Of a stretch of 50,076 nt of DNA, positions 36,636 to 44,864 are shown piece by piece. The stretch lies in NCBI GenBank assembly GCA_036821845.1, contig DAISIT010000012.1:1-50076 (forward strand). Reading direction: 5' to 3'. The DNA comes from JAEUMD01 sp937950105. GTDB lineage: Bacteria; Pseudomonadota; Alphaproteobacteria; Rhizobiales; Hyphomicrobiaceae. How positions within the stretch are numbered: the stretch's first letter is position 1; each line of letters begins with the position of its first letter. The notes beneath the pieces were generated by a model. It was not told the origin of the DNA. It saw only the letters and a list, made by a program, of their open reading frames with translations, and made no database searches. Position numbers and translations under genes: made by a program.

Positions 36636-38566
36636 CGGCCACCTCGGGGATCAGGATCGGTGACGACGACGAGGCCGGGCAGATCGATGATGGTGGATGA
36701 CGGCCCCGTACCCTGCGGCGGACCCTGCGGCGGACGCGCGGCGGGCGCCGCGGCGGCGGCGAACCCGCCCGCCGGCTGGATGACGACGCCGGAGGGCGGT
36801 CCGGAGCCCGGCGCCGGGCGCGCGTCCGGACGCACCGGTTGCGGCTGCAGGACCTTGCGCAGCACCTCGTCGCGCGGACCGGCGGCCTGCACCATGCCAT
36901 TGACGAGGGCCAGGGCCTTGTCGACGCCATGCAGCGCGGCGGGGCGATGTGCGACGACCACGACGATGCCGCCGCGCTCGCGCACGCCGACGATGGCGCG
37001 GGTCAGTGCCGCGTCGCCGTCAGCGTCGAGATTGGAGTTCGGCTCGTCGAGGACCACCATGAACGGATCACGGAACAGCGCCCGTGCAAGGGCGATGCGC
37101 TGGCGCTGGCCGCCCGAGAGATGCTGGCCGCCTTCGCCGAGGCGCGAGGCATAGCCGCCCGGCAGACGCACGATCATGTCGTGGCAGCCGGCAGCCTCTG
37201 CGGCCGCAACGACTTCGGCGTCGCTGGCGCTCGCGTCGAACCGGGCGATATTCTCTGCGACGGTGCCGTCGAACAGCTCGATATCCTGCGGCAGGTAGCC
37301 GATGTGGCGGCCGAGGTCGTCGGCGCTCCACTGGTCGAGAGAGGCGCCGTCGAGCCGGATCGAGGATGCCGGATGGGTGACGCGCCATACGCCGACCAGC
37401 GCGCGCACCAGCGAGGATTTGCCCGACGCCGAAGGTCCGATGACGCCCATGCCCTCGCCGGCCTGTAACGCGAAGCTGACATTGGCGAGCACCGGCACGG
37501 TCGAGGACGGCGGCATCACGAACAGGTTCTGGACGGCGAGAACGCTGCGCGGAGCCGGCAGCGCGTGGCGCCTGCGGTCGTCGCGCTCGACTTCCGTGAA
37601 CAGTTGCACGAGGCGGCGATAGCTCTGACGTGCGGCGACGAAACCGCGCCAGTGGGCGATGGCCGTCTCGATCGGGGCCAGCGCCCGCGACATGGTAATC
37701 GAGGCGGCGATGATGGTGCCGGCGGAGACGGAGCCCTGCAGCACCAGCCAGGCGCCGAGACCGAGCATGCCCGATTGCAGCAGCAGGCGCAGGATCTTGC
37801 TCAACGAGCCGATGGCAGAGGCGGCGTCGGCCGCGTTCGTCTGCTCGTCGACGAAACGCGCGTTTACATTCTGCCAGCGCTCCGACATGCGCTCGCCCAT
37901 GCCGAGCGCGCGGATCGCTTCGGCATTGCGGCGCGAGGCTTCTCCCAGCGCGGCGCGATCGGCACCGGTGCGCGCCGCGCTCTTCAGCGGTTCCGTGCTC
38001 GCGACCTCGGTCCACAGCGTCAGCACCGCGAGCAGCAGCGCGCCTGCGGTCGCGAACAGCCCGAGCAGCGGATGCAGCAGATAGATGACGGCGAGATACA
38101 CCGGCATCCACGGCATATCGAACAGCGCTGTCGGTCCGAGGCCCGACAGGAACGACCGGATGCTGTCGAGATCGCGTATCGGCTGCATGCCGTCGCCGCC
38201 GCCGCGTGTGCGCAGGGGCAGAAGCTGGATCACCGAGAACACCTTGCCGGCGATGTCGCGATCGAGCGACATGCCGATGCGGCTCATGATGCGAAGGCGA
38301 AAGAAATCCAGCAGGCCGTAGATGACGTAGAGGCCGGCCATCAGGATGCTGAGACCGATCAGCGTGGGCACGCTGTGCGATGTGAGCACGCGATCGTAGA
38401 TCTGCAGCATGTAGAACGAGCCGGTCAGAGCCAGCACGTTGATGACGCCCGAGATCATGCCGACCAGCATGAACACGCCGCGATGGCGCCTGAGCGCCGC
38501 GACGATGACGTTGCTCTCCGCCTGCATGGCGGTGGCATGGCCCTGCGGCACCGGTTGCACGCTCAT
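36632..38566 (-). CDS. Type I secretion permease/ATPase (PrtD-like)
   Basis: 644 residues. An ABC membrane domain (about 30-310, five or six helices) is followed by a nucleotide-binding domain with Walker A GPSASGKS (377-384), signature LSGGQRQR (483-490) and Walker B MVVLDEP (503-509). There is no N-terminal C39 peptidase, so it should export proteins with uncleaved C-terminal signals. An unusual Pro/Ala/Gly-rich tail of about 65 residues follows the NBD. It is coupled to the HlyD gene and lies downstream of a HlyC-like gene. Confidence 0.94.
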   Translation of the reverse strand: MSVQPVPQGHATAMQAESNVIVAALRRHRGVFMLVGMISGVINVLALTGSFYMLQIYDRVLTSHSVPTLIGLSILMAGLYVIYGLLDFFRLRIMSRIGMSLDRDIAGKVFSVIQLLPLRTRGGGDGMQPIRDLDSIRSFLSGLGPTALFDMPWMPVYLAVIYLLHPLLGLFATAGALLLAVLTLWTEVASTEPLKSAARTGADRAALGEASRRNAEAIRALGMGERMSERWQNVNARFVDEQTNAADAASAIGSLSKILRLLLQSGMLGLGAWLVLQGSVSAGTIIAASITMSRALAPIETAIAHWRGFVAARQSYRRLVQLFTEVERDDRRRHALPAPRSVLAVQNLFVMPPSSTVPVLANVSFALQAGEGMGVIGPSASGKSSLVRALVGVWRVTHPASSIRLDGASLDQWSADDLGRHIGYLPQDIELFDGTVAENIARFDASASDAEVVAAAEAAGCHDMIVRLPGGYASRLGEGGQHLSGGQRQRIALARALFRDPFMVVLDEPNSNLDADGDAALTRAIVGVRERGGIVVVVAHRPAALHGVDKALALVNGMVQAAGPRDEVLRKVLQPQPVRPDARPAPGSGPPSGVVIQPAGGFAAAAAPAARPPQGPPQGTGPSSTIIDLPGLVVVTDPDPRGGR

Positions 38567-38687
38567 GCGCGGCGCCCCCGGGAGACGACGCGCTGCGCTG
38601 CCGACGGATCAGCGTCGACGTTGCCGCGGATGGCGCTGCAAGTGAGATAACGGAATACGCGACACGACGTCATCGGCAAAGCCTGCC

Positions 38688-39236
38688 TCAGGTGGCTGGT
38701 GCGGCATCGCGCGGTTTCAGTTCGAGCCGGCCGACGGCGATGCGGCCATCGCGATTGCGCACGCGAATTTTCGGCGGCCTCGTCGCGAACTTCGACTCGG
38801 TCACCTTCTGCAGCAGCGACGTCAGCGCCGGCCCGTCACCGGCTGCGAGTACGATCCAGGGAATGTCGCCGCTGGTCCATTCCGCAGGTGTCAGCCGCAC
38901 CGGCTGCTCGAGTTCGCCCGACAGGCGCGCATCGACGCCCGGCGACACCATCGCCCACAGCACGGTGGCGACGGGAACGATGAGATTGTTGTCCGGTCCC
39001 TGCGGCGCCTCGACGATGGCGAACTGCTGGCGGGCGATGGCCGGGCCGATCAGCCATTCGAGATCGACCAGCGAATGATGCTTGTGCTCGCTCGACCGCA
39101 TCAGGATGGAGACGATCGCGCCGAGCGACGCCGAGACCATCTTCGCCCGCGTCAGGTTCTTTTGCGCCGCTTCGTCGAGCCGCACCTCGTTGGCGGGGAC
39201 CAGCCCCTGCGGGCCGCGATTTGTCGGTGTGGTCAT
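38688..39236 (-). CDS. HlyC/RtxC-like toxin-activating lysine acyltransferase
   Basis: 182 residues. The core resembles HlyC, with H51 (aligned with HlyC H23, 14 residues before the PA pair), PVATVLWAMVS against PVAYCSWANLS, and AEWTSGDIPW with D124 (aligned with HlyC D92). HlyC-type enzymes use acyl-ACP to acylate internal lysines of RTX protoxins before type I export. GGAGG precedes the ATG at 39236. It lies 121 bases before the T1SS genes in the same direction, but no RTX protein is visible. Confidence 0.82.
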   Translation of the reverse strand: MTTPTNRGPQGLVPANEVRLDEAAQKNLTRAKMVSASLGAIVSILMRSSEHKHHSLVDLEWLIGPAIARQQFAIVEAPQGPDNNLIVPVATVLWAMVSPGVDARLSGELEQPVRLTPAEWTSGDIPWIVLAAGDGPALTSLLQKVTESKFATRPPKIRVRNRDGRIAVGRLELKPRDAAPAT

Positions 39237-39571
39237 GAAGGTGCCTCCGGCGGGATCGCGCACAATAGCGCGGGAACGTATCGATCTTCTCAATGCGGAG
39301 CGCAATCCTATCCGATCGCCGCTGCCGGCAACACGGCCATTGTGCCGTTGAAGATGCAAAAGAGTGGCCATCGGCGCGAACAGTGTAGCGGCAACCGGCA
39401 GGCTTCTGCGGGCGCGCCGGGCCGAAACGCCTACGCGGCAATTGTGACGGGTGTACGGAGCGGAGGTTGCGCGCCGGGCGCGGGTCCCTCAGATTGCGCC
39501 CGCGCGGGGGACCGTAAGCTCCGGCTGCGCGAGAGTGAATTGCGAGCCCTTGCGTGGCCTTCCATCCGACG
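39237..39571. other. Divergent intergenic region
   Basis: About 335 bases between the acyltransferase and hrpB. Likely holds promoters for both directions. I see no repeat, RNA gene or clear operator. Confidence 0.4.
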
Positions 39572-42082
39572 ATGACCTCAGCGCTGTTCGACACCCCCTT
39601 GCCCATCGACAGCGTGCTCGCCGACCTCGGGGCGGCGCTCGAGCGCGGCGCGTCCGCCGTTCTGGTGGCACCGCCCGGCGCCGGCAAGACGACGCGCGTG
39701 CCGCTCGCCCTGCGCGATGCGCCCTGGCTCGACGGCCGGAAGATCCTCGTGCTGGAGCCGCGCCGCCTCGCCGCGCGCGGGGCGGCCGAGCGGATGGCGG
39801 CGAGCCTCGGTGAGCGGGTCGGCCAGCGGGTCGGCCTGCGCGCGCGGCTGGCGTCCAGGGTCGGCCCGTCGTCGCGCATCGAGGTGATCACGGAAGGCGT
39901 CTTTACGCGCATGATCCTCGATGATCCCGAGCTTGCCGGGATCGGCGCGGTGCTGTTCGACGAGTTCCACGAGCGTTCGCTCGACGCCGACCTCGGCCTC
40001 GCCCTCGCGCTCGATGCCCAGCGGGCGCTACGCGAAGACCTGCGCATCCTCGTCATGTCGGCGACGCTCGAAGGCGGCCGCGTCGCCGCGCTGCTCGGCG
40101 GCGGTGCCCCGGTGATCGAGAGCGAGGGCCGCGCCTTTCCGGTCGAAACCCGCTACGTGGGCCGCGACTCTGCGAAGCGGCTCGAGGATCAGGTCGCCGA
40201 CGTCGTGATGCGGACGCTGGCCGTGGAGCGCGGTTCGCAGCTTGTGTTCCTTCCCGGCCAGGGCGAGATCCGCCGCGTCGCCGAGCGGCTGGAGGAACGC
40301 CGTCCGGGCGACGACGTGATGATTGCCCCCCTCTTCGGCGCCATGGACGCCCGCGCGCAGGACGCGGCGATCGAGCCGGCGCCTCCGGGCAGGCGCAAGG
40401 TCGTGCTGGCGACCTCCATCGCTGAAACGTCGCTGACCATCGAGGGCGTGCGCGTGGTCATCGACGCCGGGCTCGCCCGCGTGCCGCGCTACGAGCCGGG
40501 AATCTCGATGTCGCGGCTGGAGACGGTGCGGGCCTCGCGGGCGTCCGTCGATCAGCGCCGCGGGCGCGCCGGGCGCACCGAGCCGGGTGTCTGCATCCGG
40601 CTCTGGGACGAGCCGCAGACGCAGAGCCTGCTGCCCTATGCGGAGCCTGAAATCCGCGCCGCCGATCTCACCGGCCTCGTGCTCGACTGTGCCGAATGGG
40701 GCGTCGCCGATCCCGCCACGCTGGCGTTTCTGGATGCGCCACCGAAGGCCGCCGTCGCTGCCGCGCAGGCCGAGTTGCAGGCGCTCGGCGCCCTCGACGC
40801 GGCCGGGCACATCACCGACACCGGCCGTCGCCTGCGAGCGTTACCGCTGCCGCCGCGCATCGCGCGCATGCTGCTTGCGGCGGCGGAGACGGGGGAGGCG
40901 GCGCTGGCGGCGGACATCGCCGCGCTGCTGGTGGAACGCGGCCTTGGCGGCGCCGAACGCCATCTCGGCCACCGGCTCGACGCATTCCGGCGGGATCGCT
41001 CGCGCCGCGCCAGCGATATGCGTCGCCTCGCCGAAGGCTGGGCGCGGCAGGCCGAGCAGGCGGCCGCCCGTCCAGGCTCTGAACGGAATAATGGCGGCGC
41101 GAGTTCAGGCGCATCGTCCATCGCCCGTCTGCTCGCCGCCGCCTATCCGGATCGCGTCGCCAAGGCGCGCGGGAGCGCCGGCCAGTTCCTGCTCGCCAAT
41201 GGCCGCGCTGCCGCCGTCGAGTCGACCGATGCACTGGCGAAGGCACCCTACGCGGTGATCGCCGAACTGCAGGGCAAGGCGGCCGAGGCGCGCATCCTGC
41301 TGGCGCAGCCGATGAGCGAAGCGGAGATGCTGGCCATCGCCGGAGCGCGCATTCGCGACGCCGACGAGGTCGCCTTCGACGCAGGGGCGGGCGCGGTACG
41401 GCGGCGCAGGGTGAAGCGGCTCGATGCCATCGTGCTGGCGGCCGAGGCTCGGCCGCTTGAGCCGGGCTCCGAGGTGGCGGAGGCGCTGGCCGCCGGTGTC
41501 GCCGGCTTGGGCATCTCGCGCCTGCCGTGGTCGAAGGCGCAGCTGCAGTTGCGCGACCGCGTCGCCTTCCTGCGTGCCGCCAGCGGCGAAGAGTGGCCGG
41601 ACCTCTCCGACGCGGCCCTCGCTGCAACCGCGGGCGACTGGCTGGCGCCGTACCTTGCCGGCAAGTCGCGCGCCGCCGACATCGATGCGGGCGACCTCGG
41701 CAATGCCCTCGACGCCCTGCTGCCCTATGATCTGAAGCGGCGGCTCGACGCGGAAGCGCCGACCCACTTCATGGCGCCGACCGGCAATCGCCATCCCATT
41801 GATTACGAGGGTGCGGGAGCACCGCGCCTCGCCATCCGCGTGCAGGAGCTGTACGGCCTGACCGATCACCCCGCCATTGCCGCTGGACGGCTACCGTTGA
41901 CGCTCGAGCTGCTGTCACCGGCGCAGCGCCCGATCCAGGTGACGCGCGATCTGCCGGGCTTCTGGAAGGGCTCGTGGAGCGACGTGCGCTCCGACATGCG
42001 CGGGCGCTATCCGCGCCACCTCTGGCCCGAGGACCCGGCGAGCGCCGCGCCCACCGCCCGCGCCAAGCCGCGCGGAACGTAA
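39572..42082 (+). CDS. hrpB: ATP-dependent helicase HrpB
   Basis: 836 residues, DEAH-box helicase of the HrpB type. Visible motifs: Walker A PPGAGKTTRVPL (about 35-46), DEFHERS (motif II), SATLEGG (motif III), SIAETSLTI and the QRRGRAGRTEPG motif VI, followed by the HrpB C-terminal region (PTHFMAPTGNRHPIDY). The cellular role in bacteria is poorly defined, probably RNA-related. ATG 39572 is preferred to GTG 39554. It ends two bases before the repeat array at 42084. Confidence 0.92.
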   Translation: MTSALFDTPLPIDSVLADLGAALERGASAVLVAPPGAGKTTRVPLALRDAPWLDGRKILVLEPRRLAARGAAERMAASLGERVGQRVGLRARLASRVGPSSRIEVITEGVFTRMILDDPELAGIGAVLFDEFHERSLDADLGLALALDAQRALREDLRILVMSATLEGGRVAALLGGGAPVIESEGRAFPVETRYVGRDSAKRLEDQVADVVMRTLAVERGSQLVFLPGQGEIRRVAERLEERRPGDDVMIAPLFGAMDARAQDAAIEPAPPGRRKVVLATSIAETSLTIEGVRVVIDAGLARVPRYEPGISMSRLETVRASRASVDQRRGRAGRTEPGVCIRLWDEPQTQSLLPYAEPEIRAADLTGLVLDCAEWGVADPATLAFLDAPPKAAVAAAQAELQALGALDAAGHITDTGRRLRALPLPPRIARMLLAAAETGEAALAADIAALLVERGLGGAERHLGHRLDAFRRDRSRRASDMRRLAEGWARQAEQAAARPGSERNNGGASSGASSIARLLAAAYPDRVAKARGSAGQFLLANGRAAAVESTDALAKAPYAVIAELQGKAAEARILLAQPMSEAEMLAIAGARIRDADEVAFDAGAGAVRRRRVKRLDAIVLAAEARPLEPGSEVAEALAAGVAGLGISRLPWSKAQLQLRDRVAFLRAASGEEWPDLSDAALAATAGDWLAPYLAGKSRAADIDAGDLGNALDALLPYDLKRRLDAEAPTHFMAPTGNRHPIDYEGAGAPRLAIRVQELYGLTDHPAIAAGRLPLTLELLSPAQRPIQVTRDLPGFWKGSWSDVRSDMRGRYPRHLWPEDPASAAPTARAKPRGT

Positions 42083-42083
42083 C

Positions 42084-42380
42084 GCGCCACTTTGTTTGCG
42101 CTGCCGATTGACGTCCTCGCGAGGGCTCGGGCGATCGGAGCGCGCGCCCCGATCGTTCGCGCTTCTACCGGCGCGTACGTGAATCGGCGGCGCCACTTTG
42201 TCTGCGCTGCCGATTGACGCCCTCGCAAGGGNNNNNNNNNNNNNNNNNNNNNNNNNNNNNNNNNNNNNNNNNNNNNNNNNNNNNNNNNNNNNNNNNNNNN
42301 NNNNNNNNNNNNNNNNNNNNNNNNNNNNNNNCGCCCCGATCGTTCGCGCTCCTGTCAGCGCGAACGTGAATCGGCGGCGC
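42084..42380 (+). repeat. Interspersed hairpin repeat array split by the assembly gap (locus D)
   Basis: GCGCCACTTTGT-TGCGCTGCCGATTGACG recurs at 42084 and 42190, a 106-base period. One complete 96-bp unit spans 42098-42193. Stems are at 42154-42162/42171-42179 (one mismatch) and 42341-42349/42358-42366 (perfect). The end CGTGAATCGGCGGCGC is at 42178-42193 and 42365-42380. The array lies between the convergent hrpB and CxxxCW genes, and its true copy number is hidden by the gap. Confidence 0.9.
42232..42331. other. Assembly gap of 100 N
   Basis: Exactly 100 N, the usual placeholder for a gap of unknown length. Both flanks are the same repeat, so the gap is almost certainly a repeat-collapse artefact. 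Distances across it are not reliable. Confidence 0.99.
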
Positions 42381-42963
42381 CAGAAACCGGCAAGGGCGTC
42401 GCCGGGACCAGCTTGCGGTCGAAGTCCTTCCAGCCGTCGGTGCCCTCGGGGAACCACTTGAGATTGGTGTAGCCGAGGCCCGCCGCGCGTTTCATCGCGT
42501 TCCAGCTCATCCAGCAATCGGCGTGGCAGAAGATGACGATGGCGCGCGCCTTGTCTCCGCCCGTCAACCGCACGAGTTCGCGCTCGAACCATTGCGCGAT
42601 CGCGGGGTCGACAGCACCGCGCCCGACCTCGGGCAGCCAGATGGCGCCCGGCAGCGTGTCGTGCGGTTTCGACAGGCGCCACGCTCCGGTCGCCGGATCG
42701 AAGCCGGCACCGTGGATCGGTGATACGTCGAGCAGGATCGCGCGCTCGCTCGCGACCAGACGGTCGATCTCCTCGATCCAGACGCGCTGGCCCGCGGGCG
42801 GCTGATCCGGCACCGCCGCCTGATAGCGCTCCATGCGGTAGCCGGTGACGGGATCGACGTCCGGCGTATCGGCACGCGCAACCGCGAGGGCGCCGAGCAG
42901 CGGGCCGAGCAGCGGCAGGATCAGAACCGGCAGCCAAAGCGCCCGGCGAGGCTCGAAGATCAT
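42355..42963 (-). CDS. PQQ-dependent catabolism-associated CXXCW-motif protein (rhodanese-like)
   Basis: 202 residues with an N-terminal signal or anchor segment (about 8-31, ARADT) and a rhodanese-like domain with C146-x3-C150-W in CHADCWMSWNA. This matches a family (TIGR03865-type) found beside PQQ alcohol dehydrogenases; its function is unknown. The ATG overlaps the beta-propeller stop (ATGA). The last eight or so residues and the stop codon are read from the flanking repeat, so the native C-terminus may have been altered by repeat insertion. Confidence 0.85.
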   Translation of the reverse strand: MIFEPRRALWLPVLILPLLGPLLGALAVARADTPDVDPVTGYRMERYQAAVPDQPPAGQRVWIEEIDRLVASERAILLDVSPIHGAGFDPATGAWRLSKPHDTLPGAIWLPEVGRGAVDPAIAQWFERELVRLTGGDKARAIVIFCHADCWMSWNAMKRAAGLGYTNLKWFPEGTDGWKDFDRKLVPATPLPVSGAADSRSR

Positions 42964-43982
42964 GGCATCGGCCGGACGGCGGCCCCCCACGGATAGCGTC
43001 CAACAGGGATCGATTTTACCGCCTGCAGCCTGGCGACGTCGATGACCGTGACGTCGTTCGACACGCCGTTGGTGGTGAACAGCATGTCCTCCTCCGGCGT
43101 CAGCGCGAGATGCCAGACACGCTGGCCGACGAGGATGTACTTCTTCACCGCGAACGTCTCGGTGTCGACGACGGCGACGCGGTTCGCCGGCCCGAGCGCG
43201 ACGAAGGCGACCTTGTCGTTCTTCGACAACTGGATGCCGACCGGCTGCACCATGTCGGCGCGGATGCCGGCGATCTCGAACGAGATGGTCTTGACGATCT
43301 TTCGTGTGGCGACATCGATGATGGAGACGGTGCCGCCGATTTCCGACGACACCCACAGCAGCTTGCCGTCGTGGGTGAACTCGGCATGGCGCGGACGCGG
43401 ATCGACGAGCACGTTGTCGTAGACCTCGAACGTCTTCGTATCGATGAAATGCGCCATGTTGGTCGTTTCCGACGTGGTGATGGCGATGGAATTATCGGGC
43501 GATACGGCGATGCCCTCGGGCTCGATGCCGACGTCGACCTGCTTCATCACCTTGCGCGTCTCTAGATCGATGACGGTGGTGACGGCGTTGTCCTCGTTGG
43601 CGATGTAGAGGCGCTTGTTGTCGGGCGACACGGCGAACTGCTCGGGGTCCTCGCCCGATGGCAGGTCGTAGAGCTTCGTGTCGGTCGCGGTGTCATAGAC
43701 CTGCACGGCGTCGCTGTCGCTGGCGCAGACGAAGAACTGCTTGTAGTCGCGCGAGAAGGTTATGCCGCGAGGACGCTGACCGACCTTGAAGGTGCGCACG
43801 ACCGACAGGGTCTTGCTGTCGATCACCGAGACGGTGTTGTCCTTTTCGTTGGAAACATAGACCTCGTGCGCGCGGACCGGCGCGGCGCAGGCGATGCTCA
43901 GCGCCAGTGTGGCCAAGGGGAGGACATGACGGAGAGGGATGAGCGAGGGGGCAGCCTGGCTCGCAAAGGGTTCAGTCGGCAC
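42960..43982 (-). CDS. PQQ-associated YVTN beta-propeller protein
   Basis: About 340 residues. After a signal peptide (LPLATLALSIACAAPVRA), repeated YVTN-type blades follow: EVYVSNEKDNTVSVIDSKT, KRLYIANEDNAVTTVIDLET and DMLFTTNGVSNDVTVIDVA. It fits the periplasmic propeller family (TIGR03866-type) linked to quinoprotein dehydrogenases. Function unknown; possibly a scaffold or cofactor-related factor. The start is uncertain: GTG 43982 is chosen, with GTG 43994 and ATG 44060 as alternatives. It heads the leftward two-gene unit with the CxxxCW gene. Confidence 0.82.
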   Translation of the reverse strand: MPTEPFASQAAPSLIPLRHVLPLATLALSIACAAPVRAHEVYVSNEKDNTVSVIDSKTLSVVRTFKVGQRPRGITFSRDYKQFFVCASDSDAVQVYDTATDTKLYDLPSGEDPEQFAVSPDNKRLYIANEDNAVTTVIDLETRKVMKQVDVGIEPEGIAVSPDNSIAITTSETTNMAHFIDTKTFEVYDNVLVDPRPRHAEFTHDGKLLWVSSEIGGTVSIIDVATRKIVKTISFEIAGIRADMVQPVGIQLSKNDKVAFVALGPANRVAVVDTETFAVKKYILVGQRVWHLALTPEEDMLFTTNGVSNDVTVIDVARLQAVKSIPVGRYPWGAAVRPMP

Positions 43983-44412
43983 GTCGGATCTCACCTGTCG
44001 GTTGCAAGGGCCGAATGCTCCCTGGCCGCGGTGGATGCAGCACGTCGGGTGCCGAATCATGCAGGGCCAGAGAGGGCGCGGTGGGAGTTGAGACGGCGGA
44101 CCGTGACGGCAGGGTTGCGGGCGCGGTTGCCCCTGCACCTGGCGTACAGGCACCTCTCCTCCCGGCTTTTCCCGATGCTTGTTCGCCTCGTGCCTGCCTG
44201 CACGGCGGGAATTTGCCGGCATGCTATGCGCCGGTCGTTCGAGCCCAAACTGTACTATGGTACAGGCGCGAGATGCTGGAACCGGGCTGCATCAGTCTTG
44301 TCGGAGACTTTGTTTGCACTATTTGGCAATTCTCGCCGGGAAATGCTCTGACTACTCTTTGTCGCAGCAACCAACAAGAAAACGTTTCTCGTGGGGAACG
44401 CGGAGGATGTCG
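43983..44412. promoter_or_regulatory. Divergent regulatory region of the methanol-oxidation genes
   Basis: About 430 bases between the beta-propeller and cytochrome operons. It holds CTGTAC-TATG-GTACAG, a perfect inverted repeat at 44250-44265, and TTGCACTATTTGGCAA at 44314-44329 that recurs upstream of xoxF. These are candidate operators for shared control; the regulator is not in the window. Confidence 0.6.
44314..44330 (+). promoter_or_regulatory. Motif TTGCACTATTTGGCAAT upstream of the cytochrome operon
   Basis: TTGC and GCAA form short inverted arms. The 13-mer ACTATTTGGCAAT is identical at 48021-48033 before xoxF. The motif ends 82 bases before the xoxG ATG. Confidence 0.5.
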
Positions 44413-44841
44413 ATGAATTACACTCGCTCGTTCGGAGTGCTGGCTCTCGCTTGCGCGGTCGCCGCCGGCGGCATCGCCCGTGTGCAGGCGCACGGTGACG
44501 TGGTGCCCCAGCCGGTCGATACCAAGGGGCTGGAGGAACTGGGCGACAAGTGGCGCGACAAGAACCCGTACACGGGCAACGAACTCGCCATCAAGATCGG
44601 CTCGTCCGGCTACAACCAGAACTGCGCGCGTTGCCACGGCCTCGACGTGATCTCCGGCGGCCTCGCTCCGGATTTGCGCTACCTCGAAAAGGGGCAACCG
44701 GGTGACGAGTGGTTCATGGAGCGCATCCGGCACGGCGCGACGATCAACGGCGTCACCAAGATGCCGGCTTTCGAGGGCGTGCTGAGCCAGGAAGCCATGT
44801 GGGCCATCCGCGCCTTCGTCGAGTCGAAGTTCGACGGTTGA
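44413..44841 (+). CDS. xoxG: XoxG-type cytochrome c
   Basis: 142-residue periplasmic monoheme cytochrome. The signal peptide ends near VQA-HG (residue 27). The heme motif CARCH is at 71-75, and M117 (KMPAF) is the likely axial ligand. It should accept electrons from XoxF and pass them to the terminal oxidase. ATG 44413 has GGAGG six bases upstream; the ATG at 44407 overlaps the Shine-Dalgarno and is rejected. Assigned as XoxG from context and sequence features rather than alignment. Followed 23 bases later by xoxJ. Confidence 0.85.
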   Translation: MNYTRSFGVLALACAVAAGGIARVQAHGDVVPQPVDTKGLEELGDKWRDKNPYTGNELAIKIGSSGYNQNCARCHGLDVISGGLAPDLRYLEKGQPGDEWFMERIRHGATINGVTKMPAFEGVLSQEAMWAIRAFVESKFDG

Positions 44842-44864
44842 TCGCAAACCGGCGCGGCTGCAGC

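Noticed and set aside
7797..42380. CRISPR array as explanation of the repeats
   Set aside because: Units are about 91-100 bp with variable internal sequence, few copies and no cas genes; spacing is not of CRISPR type.
41915..43003. Minus-strand frame running across the N gap
   Set aside because: It spans unknown sequence and out-of-frame parts of hrpB and the CxxxCW gene.
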